Made by a program: the position numbers and the translations under genes
In this document: positions 34,588-43,409 of the stretch, one piece after another
How positions within the stretch are numbered: the stretch's first letter is position 1
Layout of the letters: the number at the start of each line of letters is the position of its first letter
Notes under the pieces: model-generated
What the model was told of the DNA's origin: nothing
Databases searched by the model: none
The model's input: the letters and a program-made list of their open reading frames with translations, nothing else
Source of the DNA: CAIJXB01 sp964455905
GTDB lineage: Bacteria; Chlamydiota; Chlamydiia; Chlamydiales; Rhabdochlamydiaceae
Direction of reading: 5' to 3'
Assembly: GCA_964455905.1 (NCBI GenBank)
Contig: CAYVYN010000007.1
Coordinates: forward strand, 1 to 64,000
Length of the DNA: 64,000 bases

Positions 34588-35988
34588 CTACTCTGATTCT
34601 TCCTGAATAGATTTTTGATCTACTAACCATAAATACGGGCTGATCCCAAACATTTTTTTCATAGAAATCATTTGATGAATTTTATCTACGGCAGACTTAA
34701 GTAAAGAAGATTCTTCACATGACCGAATTCTAGATAAAAACTCCTCCGCGTTAAATAAATCGCCTTTGTTGTAATACAAAACTGATAAATTCAAATGAAA
34801 ACAAGAATCAATAGGAACCTCTTTTAAATTCCCAAGCAACCCTTTAACTTTTTTTCTAAAAATCTTATAATTTATTTTTCCAGTTGTAAGTTCTTTATAT
34901 GAGGGATCTATTTCAGCAAGAGCCTTTACTACAATAGGGGTACACTGTTTCAGTTCTTGATTTTTTAAACACTGTAAAGCAACCCCCACCAAATACCTTT
35001 CTGTCGTCTTTTTGTCTTGATTGCTAATAACCCCTGTTTTTATGATCACGAACACATTTTGAAGCATAACTAGCGGGATAGACCAAATTCCCTCTTTAAC
35101 AATAACAAGGAAATCTTCCCTGGATTTGCCTTCTATACCGAGCCAGTCCGCGGCTTGATTTCCCATAGATTCTGTTAAAAAAACAACAAACCGTCCAAAA
35201 GACTCACTGAGTATTGTTCCTGTAGTAGACGGAACTATCCCAAGAGAACTAAGATTTAAAGCGGTCCCAACAAACCATCCTAGCGAAATGGCTAACGAAC
35301 TGACAAGAACACCAGAACCCCCTAAAACAACTCCTCCAAAAAAACGTAAATAACTAAAGTTTTTAACAAGGTTACCTCCCTCTATAGGAAGATCAATGCT
35401 TTCCCTAGAATTTTCAGATAAAAGAGAACTTTCTTCTGATAAAATTTCACCGACAAAAGACGTTGATAGTTCTATTTCACTTGGCTTAGGCAATGAAAAA
35501 AGGCTCAAGCGAGAAATCCGATCCATTAAATAAATCGATGGCTCCCATAATAACCTTTTGACTCCTACGCATAAGACTCCAACAGCTCCATACTCAGCAA
35601 CTTTAAGAAGATCTTCTCTTCCTTTTTCACTTAAATGCAACAAATCGGAAGCCTCTTTCATTAAAGGAATACTCACAAAAAAGCTAGACATCCGCCTTCC
35701 AAGCTCTAAGCCAATCATTCCACCCAAGTAAGCTCCAAATGGCCCAGCTACTAATCCCCCAAGCCCCCCTCCGAAACCTGAAAATACAATCATACTGACT
35801 GTAGTAACTACAACGGAAACAAGCACTATTCCACAACCACCCCAAAATTCCAGTGTTGGATTCTCTCTAATAGGAAGAATACTTAGATCTAATAACTCGG
35901 GAGGGCCAATCGATAAATCAAATGGTACAAATTGCGTTAGCAATGGGGTTTCTGATAAATCTAAAGGACCAACCGATGGGATACTCAT
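34588..35988 (-). CDS. Membrane protein with Gly-rich hydrophobic segments, translocator-like
   Basis: A 466-residue protein without a signal peptide. The hydrophobic segments are about residues 48-100 (IVLVSVVVTTVSMIVFSGFG, then a glycine-zipper-like GGGLGGLVAGPFGAYLGGMI), about 213-260 (FGGVVLGGSGVLVSSLAISL) and about 305-325. The C-terminal third (about 330-450) is helical and again resembles SycD/LcrH-like repeats (LSVLYYNKGDLFNAEEFLSR). The layout of chaperone-like gene followed by a protein with internal paired hydrophobic segments is like chlamydial lcrH-copB loci, but I see no direct CopB signature. Its ATG lies 14 bases after the chaperone-like gene. An inclusion-membrane or translocator role is possible. 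It is separated from the 1067-residue gene by 183 bases with no clear terminator. Confidence 0.75.
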   Translation of the reverse strand: MSIPSVGPLDLSETPLLTQFVPFDLSIGPPELLDLSILPIRENPTLEFWGGCGIVLVSVVVTTVSMIVFSGFGGGLGGLVAGPFGAYLGGMIGLELGRRMSSFFVSIPLMKEASDLLHLSEKGREDLLKVAEYGAVGVLCVGVKRLLWEPSIYLMDRISRLSLFSLPKPSEIELSTSFVGEILSEESSLLSENSRESIDLPIEGGNLVKNFSYLRFFGGVVLGGSGVLVSSLAISLGWFVGTALNLSSLGIVPSTTGTILSESFGRFVVFLTESMGNQAADWLGIEGKSREDFLVIVKEGIWSIPLVMLQNVFVIIKTGVISNQDKKTTERYLVGVALQCLKNQELKQCTPIVVKALAEIDPSYKELTTGKINYKIFRKKVKGLLGNLKEVPIDSCFHLNLSVLYYNKGDLFNAEEFLSRIRSCEESSLLKSAVDKIHQMISMKKMFGISPYLWLVDQKSIQEESE

Positions 35989-36002
35989 AGAAAAAACCTA
36001 AT

Positions 36003-36740
36003 TTAACCTGTTTTAGCAAATTGAATTTTATTTCTAAGTACATCCACAAAAGAACGCAAGTCAGAATAATTACCTATTTCCATGATCTTTTCTAAAGCGC
36101 CAAATTCCAACTTAGCATTATCTAGTTGCCCTAACTTTAAATAAAGATCTACAGAATGAAATCTGGGGATAGGATTATTCGGCTTCATAACAGAAGCCAT
36201 AGAAAAAGAATGAAGAGCCTCTATATCCTTTTGTAACATTTTTTGCGTTAATCCTTGCGCTATCCAATAATCTGCGACGAGGGGATTTAAGGTGGTGAGC
36301 ATTTGAAAAATGACAAAGGCGTCATCCCCCTTCTTCTCTTGAAAAAATTGATAACCCACACTATAAATCCAAATCAAGGTTTCGTTAGAAAAGCCTAAAA
36401 GAGATTGAAAAGTATCTTCTTTACTAACCTCTTGTTTCTTAGAAAGTAGATCAACAACTTTTTTCTCAGCCTCAATCATTTCTTTTTCTATTTTCTCTTT
36501 TTGCAAAATAGAAAGAGAAGATAAGTGCTCGCGAAGTAAAACGGCTGCTTTATTTAAGTTAGCATCTCTAGTGAGGAGCTCTTGTTCGATTGCGGACACA
36601 ACATCTTGTGTCTTTTGCTTGATATAGACTTCTTTGGGTTGTAAAAGTCCGTTTTTCACTTCAAGCTCGTCTGCCATATTACGAGCGACAAGTTCTCCAA
36701 ACGGAATAAATACACTCTTTAAAAGATTAGACTCTTCCAT
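36003..36740 (-). CDS. SycD/LcrH-type tetratricopeptide chaperone-like protein
   Basis: A 245-residue protein. Residues about 115-225 contain three TPR-like repeats of the SycD/LcrH/IpgC type: ETLIWIYSVGYQFFQEKKGD, then ADYWIAQGLTQKMLQKDIEA, then RFHSVDLYLKLGQLDNAKLE. The order (early 'IYSxGYxFFQxKKxDDAFVIFQML' helix pair, then 'DYWIAQG') follows that family closely. The first 110 residues form a Lys/Glu-rich helical extension not found in classic class II chaperones (about 160 residues). In the family such proteins hold translocators or effectors before type III secretion. It leads the three-gene cluster, 14 bases before the membrane protein, which makes that protein the obvious client. Fairly sure of the fold, less of the partner. 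Confidence 0.75.
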   Translation of the reverse strand: MEESNLLKSVFIPFGELVARNMADELEVKNGLLQPKEVYIKQKTQDVVSAIEQELLTRDANLNKAAVLLREHLSSLSILQKEKIEKEMIEAEKKVVDLLSKKQEVSKEDTFQSLLGFSNETLIWIYSVGYQFFQEKKGDDAFVIFQMLTTLNPLVADYWIAQGLTQKMLQKDIEALHSFSMASVMKPNNPIPRFHSVDLYLKLGQLDNAKLEFGALEKIMEIGNYSDLRSFVDVLRNKIQFAKTG

Positions 36741-36760
36741 AACTATGGCACCTATATAAT

Positions 36761-36820
36761 AATTACACTTTAAATACAGTTTATTTAAAATAATAATTTA
36801 AATCAAATTAAGGTGTAATT
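36761..36820. repeat. Long inverted repeat between the chaperone-like gene and ligA
   Basis: AATTACACTTTAA (36761-36773) and TTAAGGTGTAATT (36808-36820) pair over 13 positions with one G-U, around a 34-base A/T-rich loop. It lies just upstream of the chaperone-like gene start (36740) and just after the ligA stop. It may be an operator, a promoter-region structure, or part of ligA termination; the sequence does not decide. Confidence 0.4.
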
Positions 36821-36835
36821 AAAATAGATCCACAA

Positions 36836-38839
36836 CTACAACATAGACTGAAATTCCTGTTCGGAAATAATTTTCACTTGAAGTTTTTTTGCTTTATCAA
36901 GCTTAGAGCCAGCGTCTTCTCCAGCTAAGAGATAATCTGTTTTAACCGAAATAGAAGAAGAAACTTTTCCTCCTTTTAGTTTAATAAACTGTGATGCTTC
37001 GGATCGAGTAAAGTTTTCTAATGAACCCGTTAAAACAAAGCTTTTTTCAAAAAAAGGATGACTTTGGTCAAAGTTGCTTTCCATAGGAGAGGGTTGGACC
37101 CCCAAAGCAAGTAAGCTTTTAATTTCCTCTAAGTGATTTTGATCTAGAAAAAACTCGCGAACGCTTTCGGCTACCTTATCTCCCACTCCATCAATTTCTT
37201 GAAGCTGCTCTTGAGTCATATGACTTAATTTCTCTATATCTCTAGCAGTTTTAGCTAGTAGTTCTGCGGTACCCTCGCCAACATACTTAATACCCAACGC
37301 TAAAATAAATCTAGGTAAAGAGCACGCCTTTGACTTCTCAATACTCTCCAACAGATTTTCAATAGATTTCTCCTTAAATCCTTCGAGCTGACAAAGATGA
37401 TTCTTAGTAAGTCTATAAATATCAGAGACATTCTTCACTAAGCCTTTTTCAAAAAGTTGAGAGACAACTTTTTCACCAAGGTGGCCAATATCCATGGCGT
37501 CTTTACTTGCAAAAAAAATCACCTTTTCTAATTTTTGTTTAAAACACTCCTTGTTAGGACAGCGTATCGCCACCTCGCCTTCTACATGTAAAGTAGGGGT
37601 GTGACAACAAGGACAGTGTTTAGGCATATACCAGGGAGATGAATTTTCTAACCTTTTAGAAAAATCAACCTGAACTACCTTAGGGATTACATCCCCTCCC
37701 TTTTCGATCCAAACAGTATCGCCAATACGAATATCTTTTCGTGTAATTTCTTCTTGATTATGCAAAGTAGCTCTTGCAATTGTACTTCCTGCTAAAAAAA
37801 CAGGTTCAAGCTCTGCAACCGGAGTTAAAACACCAGTTCTTCCCACCTGAACTGTGATCTCTTTAATTAAAGTAAGAGCTTGTTCTGGGGAAAACTTATA
37901 AGCTACAGCGCCTTTTACATGCTTTGCTGTAGCACCGAGAGCTTGTTGCCATCTTAGCTCATCTACTTTCACAACAATTCCATCAATATCATAGGGAAGA
38001 GAAGCTCTTTGTTCTTCCACTTTCTTAGCAAAAGAAAGAACCTCTTGCACCGAAGAACACCTCTTATAAAGTTCCTTTTCGGCTACAGGAAGCCCCATTT
38101 CTTCTAAAAAAGAGTGCACCTCTGACTGTGACTTAACACCAAGAGAAGAATCTTCAGCTATTCCATAAAAAACAATAGAAAGCTTTCTATGAGAAACTTC
38201 TTTAGGAGATAAAAGCTTCAAAGATCCAGCAGCCGCATTTCTTGGATTAGCCCATAGCTCTTCGCCGAGCTGCTCTTTTTCTCTATTTAATTCTCTAAAA
38301 ACTGCTTTAGTCATAAAAACCTCCCCTCGAACCTCTAAAAGATCTGGAAAAGATTCTCCTTTTAAAACAAGAGGTAAAGAGCGAATGGTTTTCATATTAG
38401 GGGTAATATCATCCCCCTTCTTTCCGTCTCCTCTTGTAACCCCTCTTACAAACTGCCCTTTTTCAAAGCGAGCAGAAACAGCAATTCCATCCATTTTAAG
38501 TTCCACGCAAAACTGTGGACGCTGGCCATCTAATCCCTTTTCTACTCTTTTTATAAAATCTTCCAGCTCTTCTTTAGAATATGTATTGGCTAAAGAAAGC
38601 ATAGGAACGGTGTGAACAACTTCTTGGAAAGATACAGTCCGCATTTCGCCAACTCTTTGCGATGGAGAGCTTGGAATAATCCAATCCGGGTGTTTGCTCT
38701 CTATTTCTTCTAAACGTTTTAAAAGTTGATCATACTCATAATCAGAAATACTCGGCCGACTAAGGCTATAATAAAGAAAATCGTGGTTTTGCAAGGTGTG
38801 AACAAGTGCTTTATACTCTTCTTGTGTGGTATGGGACAA
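36836..38839 (-). CDS. ligA: NAD-dependent DNA ligase
   Basis: Seals nicks using NAD; needed for replication and repair. It has 667 residues, full length. The N-terminal Ia domain is FLYYSLSRPSISDYEYDQLL. The adenylated Lys is in CVELKMDGIAVSARF (about residue 115). Further motifs are GEVFM, LWANPRNAAAGSLKLLSPKE (about 200) and LPYDIDGIVVKVDE. The zinc finger has four Cys (CPCC and CPNKEC, about residues 405-430). Helix-hairpin-helix repeats (LEGFKEKSIENLLESIE, IDGVGDKVAESV) precede a C-terminal BRCT domain (FVLTGSLENFTRSEASQFI). The ATG at 38839 starts the family-typical N-terminus. Confidence 0.97.
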   Translation of the reverse strand: MSHTTQEEYKALVHTLQNHDFLYYSLSRPSISDYEYDQLLKRLEEIESKHPDWIIPSSPSQRVGEMRTVSFQEVVHTVPMLSLANTYSKEELEDFIKRVEKGLDGQRPQFCVELKMDGIAVSARFEKGQFVRGVTRGDGKKGDDITPNMKTIRSLPLVLKGESFPDLLEVRGEVFMTKAVFRELNREKEQLGEELWANPRNAAAGSLKLLSPKEVSHRKLSIVFYGIAEDSSLGVKSQSEVHSFLEEMGLPVAEKELYKRCSSVQEVLSFAKKVEEQRASLPYDIDGIVVKVDELRWQQALGATAKHVKGAVAYKFSPEQALTLIKEITVQVGRTGVLTPVAELEPVFLAGSTIARATLHNQEEITRKDIRIGDTVWIEKGGDVIPKVVQVDFSKRLENSSPWYMPKHCPCCHTPTLHVEGEVAIRCPNKECFKQKLEKVIFFASKDAMDIGHLGEKVVSQLFEKGLVKNVSDIYRLTKNHLCQLEGFKEKSIENLLESIEKSKACSLPRFILALGIKYVGEGTAELLAKTARDIEKLSHMTQEQLQEIDGVGDKVAESVREFFLDQNHLEEIKSLLALGVQPSPMESNFDQSHPFFEKSFVLTGSLENFTRSEASQFIKLKGGKVSSSISVKTDYLLAGEDAGSKLDKAKKLQVKIISEQEFQSML

Positions 38840-39021
38840 AAGAATTCTCCAGGTAAAGAAATTACGCTACGTACCTAAAGACTACAAGATTCCTCTTTTC
38901 TCCTCTACTACTAGAAATAACTTGCAAAAAAATCAATAAATTCTTTTAAGAAACTTTAAGTTTTCTTTAAAAAGAACCCTTGCTAGACTACAAAAAAAAA
39001 GATCAAATAAATGGAGATCCT

Positions 39022-39951
39022 ATGTTAGCAATTTCAGCCCAAAACGCATCTAGAAATCCCCTTTATGGATTTCTTAAAGCAACAGATAAAGAAACAAAGA
39101 TCACTGTAATCACAGGATCTTCCTCAGAATTACTTAGCCAACTGCAACAAAAAGTAACAGCTTTAAATCTTTTCTCTTCCTATATTGAATTTAGTTATGA
39201 ACCTACCGACATCCTACCCACTCCAGTAACAGCTGATTCAGCCGTCAAGATACCACTCAATCCTGAACAGCTTAATCAAGACAAAAAAATTTGGTCAGTT
39301 GCCACATGTAAACTAGCCACTCGATTGCTATATGCAAAAGCCAAAGAAGACAATCTACCCACTCCCTATCCACTTTTTTCAGCCATCTATAAAGGATGGG
39401 CTGAAGACAACCTTTCCCCAGAGCTAAAAAAAAATGGCGAATTACTTAAAACTACACTCAAAGCCTTAGGTGAACTTTCAAAAGAAAGTGCTCTTATGGA
39501 ATTGTCTTCTTTTTTAGAAAAAACAAAAGTAGATCCTGAAACTTTAAGATCCGTGAATAACTACATAGATCTTCGCTACCAACAAGTACAGCTCCCTAAA
39601 GAAATGGAAGGCATTGCTTTGGAGCCTAAGAAAGAAAAAGTTGATGCTTTTTCCTATATAGAATGGGCTGCAAAGCAAGAATTCACAGAAGAAAATAAAA
39701 AAACTTCAGAATTAATCTGTCTCGAGCTTGAAAAAATAACTGCAGAAACCTCGTTAAATGAGGCTATTTCAGGTATAAATAGCATACTTAAAGCTAAAGC
39801 AATCGAAGATAACATCATCAAGTCAATCGCACTACACCTCAACAACCTATTTCCAGAAGAATCCTTAGAGAACATAGAAGACTTGATATCGAATCACATA
39901 TTCGAACTTGCTAACAAAGAGCCTGCTGGTAGCAGTTGCATAGTCATGTAA
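39022..39951 (+). CDS. Unknown protein with C-terminal CaaX box (CIVM), candidate prenylated effector
   Basis: A 309-residue protein starting at the ATG at 39022, preceded by GGAG at 6 bases; an upstream in-frame start at 38980 has no SD. It has no signal peptide or transmembrane segment and is mostly helical and Lys/Glu/Leu-rich. The last four residues are Cys-Ile-Val-Met, after GSS: an ideal CaaX motif in which Met at the end favours host farnesyltransferase (compare CVIM and CVVM of human Ras). Bacteria have no CaaX prenylation, so this points to action inside the eukaryotic host. Known prenylated bacterial effectors exist in Legionella (for example AnkB). I recognise no domain. It lies alone between ligA and glgB. 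Delivery by type III secretion is inferred. Confidence 0.85.
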   Translation: MLAISAQNASRNPLYGFLKATDKETKITVITGSSSELLSQLQQKVTALNLFSSYIEFSYEPTDILPTPVTADSAVKIPLNPEQLNQDKKIWSVATCKLATRLLYAKAKEDNLPTPYPLFSAIYKGWAEDNLSPELKKNGELLKTTLKALGELSKESALMELSSFLEKTKVDPETLRSVNNYIDLRYQQVQLPKEMEGIALEPKKEKVDAFSYIEWAAKQEFTEENKKTSELICLELEKITAETSLNEAISGINSILKAKAIEDNIIKSIALHLNNLFPEESLENIEDLISNHIFELANKEPAGSSCIVM

Positions 39952-39965
39952 AACAAGAGAACTTC

Positions 39966-39998
39966 CGCGCTTAAATAAAATTACGCATTTTAAGCGCG
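39966..39998. terminator. Hairpin between the CaaX-protein gene and glgB
   Basis: CGCGCTTAAA (39966-39975) and TTTAAGCGCG (39989-39998) are perfectly complementary. The hairpin lies in the 55-base gap between two convergent genes. It has no strong U-tract, so it is a likely but not certain shared terminator. Confidence 0.55.
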
Positions 39999-40006
39999 AA
40001 ATAATC

Positions 40007-42121
40007 CTATGCCCACTCCACACGAAATATCATCGTGGCTAAAGGAGCTAACTGGATAAAGACATCTTCACTTCCTGATATTTGGCTGTTGTGCTTTCCT
40101 GAGCCTCCGTACTCCTGTTTATCTGAAGAAAACACTTCTTCGAGGATGAGAGCTCCCTTTAAGGGGATATAATATTTTTCAAAATACATTGGCGTAAAGT
40201 TATGGACACAAAGAAAAGCTTCGCCTTGAGCCTTTCTTAAATAGCTAATAACAGAGTTCTTCTCGTCAGAAAAATCCACCCAGGTAAACCCATCATAGAT
40301 AAAATCCTCCTGCCAAAAAGCTTTATGCTCTAAATAAAAATGATTTAAGTCCTTAATACAGTCTTGTAATCCCTTATGTAAAGGATAAGAAAGAAGTTCC
40401 CAGTCTAAACCAGATTTAACATTCCACTCATTCCACTGTCCAATTTCTCCGCCCATGAAAAGGAGTTTCTTACCCACATAGCAGATCATGTAAGAATAAA
40501 GTAGGCGCATATTAGCAAATTTCTGCCAAATATCCCCAGGCATCTTGGAAAGAAGGCTTGCTTTGCCATGAACTACCTCGTCATGCGATAGTACAGACAT
40601 GAATTTTTCTGAATAAATATAATGGATAGCAAAAGAAAAAACCTTCTGCTCATAACTTCTAAAAAAAGGATCTGTCTTAAAGTAACGCAAGGTATCATTC
40701 ATCCACCCCATATTCCATTTTAAATCAAAACCCAATCCTAGAGAGCTAAGGGGGTGCGTTACGCCATGAAAAGAAGTAGACTCTTCTGCTATCATAAGTG
40801 CATCAGGAAATTTCTCATGAACTACCGCATTTAAATGCTTTAAAAACTCTATAGCCTCTAGGTTTTCTTTGCCTCCATATATATTAGAAAGCCACTCTCC
40901 TTCTTTTCTTCCGTAATCAAGGTAAAGCATAGAAGCAACAGCATCGACGCGAAGACCATCAACATGCATAATATCTAGCCAAAAAAGAGCATTAGCTATT
41001 AAAAAATTTGAGACTTCAAATCGCCCATAATTAAAGATACAAGTCTGCCAATGGGGATGATATCCTTTCCTAGAATCTTCGTGTTCATAAAGAGCAGTGC
41101 CATCAAACATAGCTAAAGAAAAATCGTCTTGAGGAAAATGTGCAGCAACCCAATCTAAAATAACCCCAATTCCATTTTGGTGCATATAATCTACAAAATA
41201 CTGAAAATCGGTAGGAGTTCCATACCTACTTGTGACGGCATAAAAACCAGAAACTTGGTATCCCCATGACTCATCAAGCGGATGCTCTGCAACTGGAAGT
41301 AGTTCAATATGAGTAAACCCCATATCCTTTACATAAGAGGCAAGCTCATGGGCTAAAATGCGATAATTTAAAAAACCGTCCGAACCCTTCCAAGAACCAA
41401 GATGGACTTCATATATATTAATCGGCCTATCTAAGGTTTGAAACTTCCTTTCATGCATCCAGGAGCTATCTTGCCAGCTATATTTAGTAACATCTACAAC
41501 GATAGAAGCATTTAATGGTCGCAACTCACTAGAGTAAGCCATAGGATCTATTTTTAATTTACGAAGGCCGTCAGCTGTTTCTATTAAAAACTTGTATTTT
41601 TCACCTTCGTAAATACCTGGAACAAAAATCTCCCACACGCCACTACTTCCCATGCTTCGCATAGGAGTGATCCGATCATCCCACCCATTGAAATCCGCAA
41701 GTAAAAAAACAGACCTGGCAGAAGGTGCCCAAACTGCAAATTTAACGCCTAAACAGCCCTCCACCTCAGAAACTCGAGCACCTAAAACTTCATATAATTT
41801 ATAATGAACACCCTTAGAAAAAAAGTACCCATCCATCTCTCCAAACGTGGGCTTAAACGAATAAGGATCCCTAGCTAGACTTCCATTTTTATGATAAATT
41901 TTATAATCAGAGTGATGTGTTCCCAAGGGAACTATCACTTCAAAAAGACCCTCATCAGATAACGGAGTTGTTTTTACAACTTTCCCGCTCACCTCTAAAT
42001 AGACATCCGTAGCCCCTGGTCTCCACAGCCTAATTACTTTAGAAGTCCCATCTAAATCATGTAGTCCCAAAACAAGGTGTGGACTAGAAAAAAAAGATTG
42101 AAAATGCAAAAAATTACGCAT
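40007..42121 (-). CDS. glgB: 1,4-alpha-glucan branching enzyme
   Basis: Introduces alpha-1,6 branches into glycogen. It has about 704 residues. An N-terminal beta region, then a CBM48 domain (VKFAVWAPSARSVFLLADFN, about residues 125-150), then a GH13 barrel. Catalytic motifs are GLRVDAVASMLYLDY (nucleophile Asp, about residue 390), MIAEESTSF (acid Glu, about 445) and VLSHDEVVHGK (Asp, about 512). The ATG at 42121 is preceded by GAGG 10 bases away and begins MRNFLHFQSFFSSP. Earlier TTG/ATG starts (42136, 42130) overlap that SD and are less likely. Part of the glycogen pathway that chlamydiae keep; no other glg gene is near. Confidence 0.95.
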   Translation of the reverse strand: MRNFLHFQSFFSSPHLVLGLHDLDGTSKVIRLWRPGATDVYLEVSGKVVKTTPLSDEGLFEVIVPLGTHHSDYKIYHKNGSLARDPYSFKPTFGEMDGYFFSKGVHYKLYEVLGARVSEVEGCLGVKFAVWAPSARSVFLLADFNGWDDRITPMRSMGSSGVWEIFVPGIYEGEKYKFLIETADGLRKLKIDPMAYSSELRPLNASIVVDVTKYSWQDSSWMHERKFQTLDRPINIYEVHLGSWKGSDGFLNYRILAHELASYVKDMGFTHIELLPVAEHPLDESWGYQVSGFYAVTSRYGTPTDFQYFVDYMHQNGIGVILDWVAAHFPQDDFSLAMFDGTALYEHEDSRKGYHPHWQTCIFNYGRFEVSNFLIANALFWLDIMHVDGLRVDAVASMLYLDYGRKEGEWLSNIYGGKENLEAIEFLKHLNAVVHEKFPDALMIAEESTSFHGVTHPLSSLGLGFDLKWNMGWMNDTLRYFKTDPFFRSYEQKVFSFAIHYIYSEKFMSVLSHDEVVHGKASLLSKMPGDIWQKFANMRLLYSYMICYVGKKLLFMGGEIGQWNEWNVKSGLDWELLSYPLHKGLQDCIKDLNHFYLEHKAFWQEDFIYDGFTWVDFSDEKNSVISYLRKAQGEAFLCVHNFTPMYFEKYYIPLKGALILEEVFSSDKQEYGGSGKHNSQISGSEDVFIQLAPLATMIFRVEWA

Positions 42122-42389
42122 AAAAACCATCCTCAAAAAATCTCTAAAAAAAATAAAAACTTATCCCAAAAAACTTATTGCACAATTTTCATTTACCCAC
42201 CTCATAAAAAACACAACAGTAAAAAGTAAAGGAAAAAAATGGCTGAAAATGACAGAGAGTAAAAAACCCTCTTAGCTCCTGCTGTATTTCCAAGCAGGTT
42301 AGTGTATTAGCTTCTAAGAAGCTTTCAACGGATAACAAAAACAAAACTATATAATCAAATTAAATTGAAATAAAAAAAACAATAAAACA
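42122..42389. other. Gene-free stretch between glgB and the next plus-strand gene, with two small hairpins
   Basis: About 270 bases without a plausible gene. It holds two adjacent hairpins: CCTGCT/AGCAGG (42278-42298) and AGCTTC/GAAGCT with a 3-base loop (42309-42323, followed by TTTC). They could be a short terminated transcript or the glgB leader read from the other strand. No tRNA or known small RNA is recognisable. Confidence 0.4.
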
Positions 42390-42419
42390 TTGCAAAAAAT
42401 AAAAAAATCACATTATAAT
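42390..42419 (+). promoter_or_regulatory. Promoter for the 277-residue membrane protein
   Basis: TATAAT (42414-42419), a perfect -10, with TTGCAA (42390-42395) 18 bases upstream. It lies 33 bases before the ATG at 42453, which has AAAGGA as SD. Confidence 0.6.
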
Positions 42420-42452
42420 GCCGCCGTTTAAAATAATAAAAAAGGATTTTTC

Positions 42453-43286
42453 ATGAAACCTATTTCTTTTTTCACTCCAGTTTACTTCGGACACCATGCA
42501 AAGACTTTGGGTCATACTATTTTAGAAAAAACAGACGACTTCTTTTTCTTAGGAGGAAGAAAAGCTCACGTTATTCCAGAATTTGAAACTATTAATAAAA
42601 GCGAAGGGACTTTTTATAAGACACATAAAGCTTCTATGTTGCAAACGGTCTGTAAAATAGTAGCCTATGCAACCGTTATTATACCAATAATTGTTCTTAC
42701 AGTTAAGGTTTGTCTTCGCTACGCATACCGCTTCCACGAAATAAACACTAATAAAGATTTAAATATTAACCTTGAAAACATATTAAAACCATCTTTTAGG
42801 ATCACTACCAAAGGGTTAGACGCGACATTTAAAAGAACAATTCTACCTCTCGATTACGCTTTCAATCTCTCTGTAAATGACGTAGCTAAAAATCAAATCA
42901 AACTAATTCCTGAAAAATTTGATTTAGCAAAAGGGATTGCTGAAAACACTCAAATCGGGTACTCCAATTTAAAAGCATATAAACAGACTTACTTTGAAGT
43001 AAGAACCTACCAATCCTCACCAGATAACGATATGAGCTTTGTGGTTACCCCAAAGGACATTAACAAAACTCGTATAAAACTCTCAGCTGATACTCGTTAT
43101 AGATTAACACCTGGATTACTAGCATCACTTGCTATAACCTGGGAAGGTTCAGATGACTCTTCCTCCCAGATAAAAGATGGAATAAAACGGAACGGCAAAT
43201 CTTCATTACCCCAGTACAAAGACGAAAAACTACGGTTTTTATGCAATGAGCGCGAAGGTTATATTTCGACTTACTTACCAACTTAG
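42453..43286 (+). CDS. Chlamydia-type hypothetical membrane protein
   Basis: A 277-residue protein with a single hydrophobic segment at about residues 63-90 (VCKIVAYATVIIPIIVLTVK). It is flanked by a hydrophilic N-terminus with a GGRKAHVIPEFE stretch and a C-terminal part of about 185 residues with no recognised domain. The combination of 'KVISYxTxxxPLxxLxxKxxxR'-like segment after an N-terminal hydrophilic arm reminds me of chlamydial DUF648-type proteins, many of which form lineage-specific paralogue families. I am unsure of the match. Strong own promoter and a downstream terminator hairpin indicate a single-gene unit. Confidence 0.75.
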   Translation: MKPISFFTPVYFGHHAKTLGHTILEKTDDFFFLGGRKAHVIPEFETINKSEGTFYKTHKASMLQTVCKIVAYATVIIPIIVLTVKVCLRYAYRFHEINTNKDLNINLENILKPSFRITTKGLDATFKRTILPLDYAFNLSVNDVAKNQIKLIPEKFDLAKGIAENTQIGYSNLKAYKQTYFEVRTYQSSPDNDMSFVVTPKDINKTRIKLSADTRYRLTPGLLASLAITWEGSDDSSSQIKDGIKRNGKSSLPQYKDEKLRFLCNEREGYISTYLPT

Positions 43287-43303
43287 TAAAAGAGTATAAA
43301 TTA

Positions 43304-43340
43304 GTAAAAGAGCCTTGTCTAGCAAGCGCTCTTTTACTTT
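43304..43340. terminator. Hairpin terminator after the 277-residue gene
   Basis: GTAAAAGAGC (43304-43313) and GCTCTTTTAC (43328-43337) form a perfect 10-pair stem; CTTG/CAAG extends it inside with one bulged base. TTT follows. It lies between convergent genes and could act for both. Confidence 0.7.
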
Positions 43341-43409
43341 ACCTCTGAAACTTTAAAATTCAATAAAAATTCTAGATCTACCTGCAATCCATACAGATAA
43401 ACAAACCAT

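Noticed and set aside
42241..42340. tRNA gene near the two hairpins beside glgB
   Set aside because: No T-loop GTTCRANYC or acceptor stem could be found; only two small hairpins remain.
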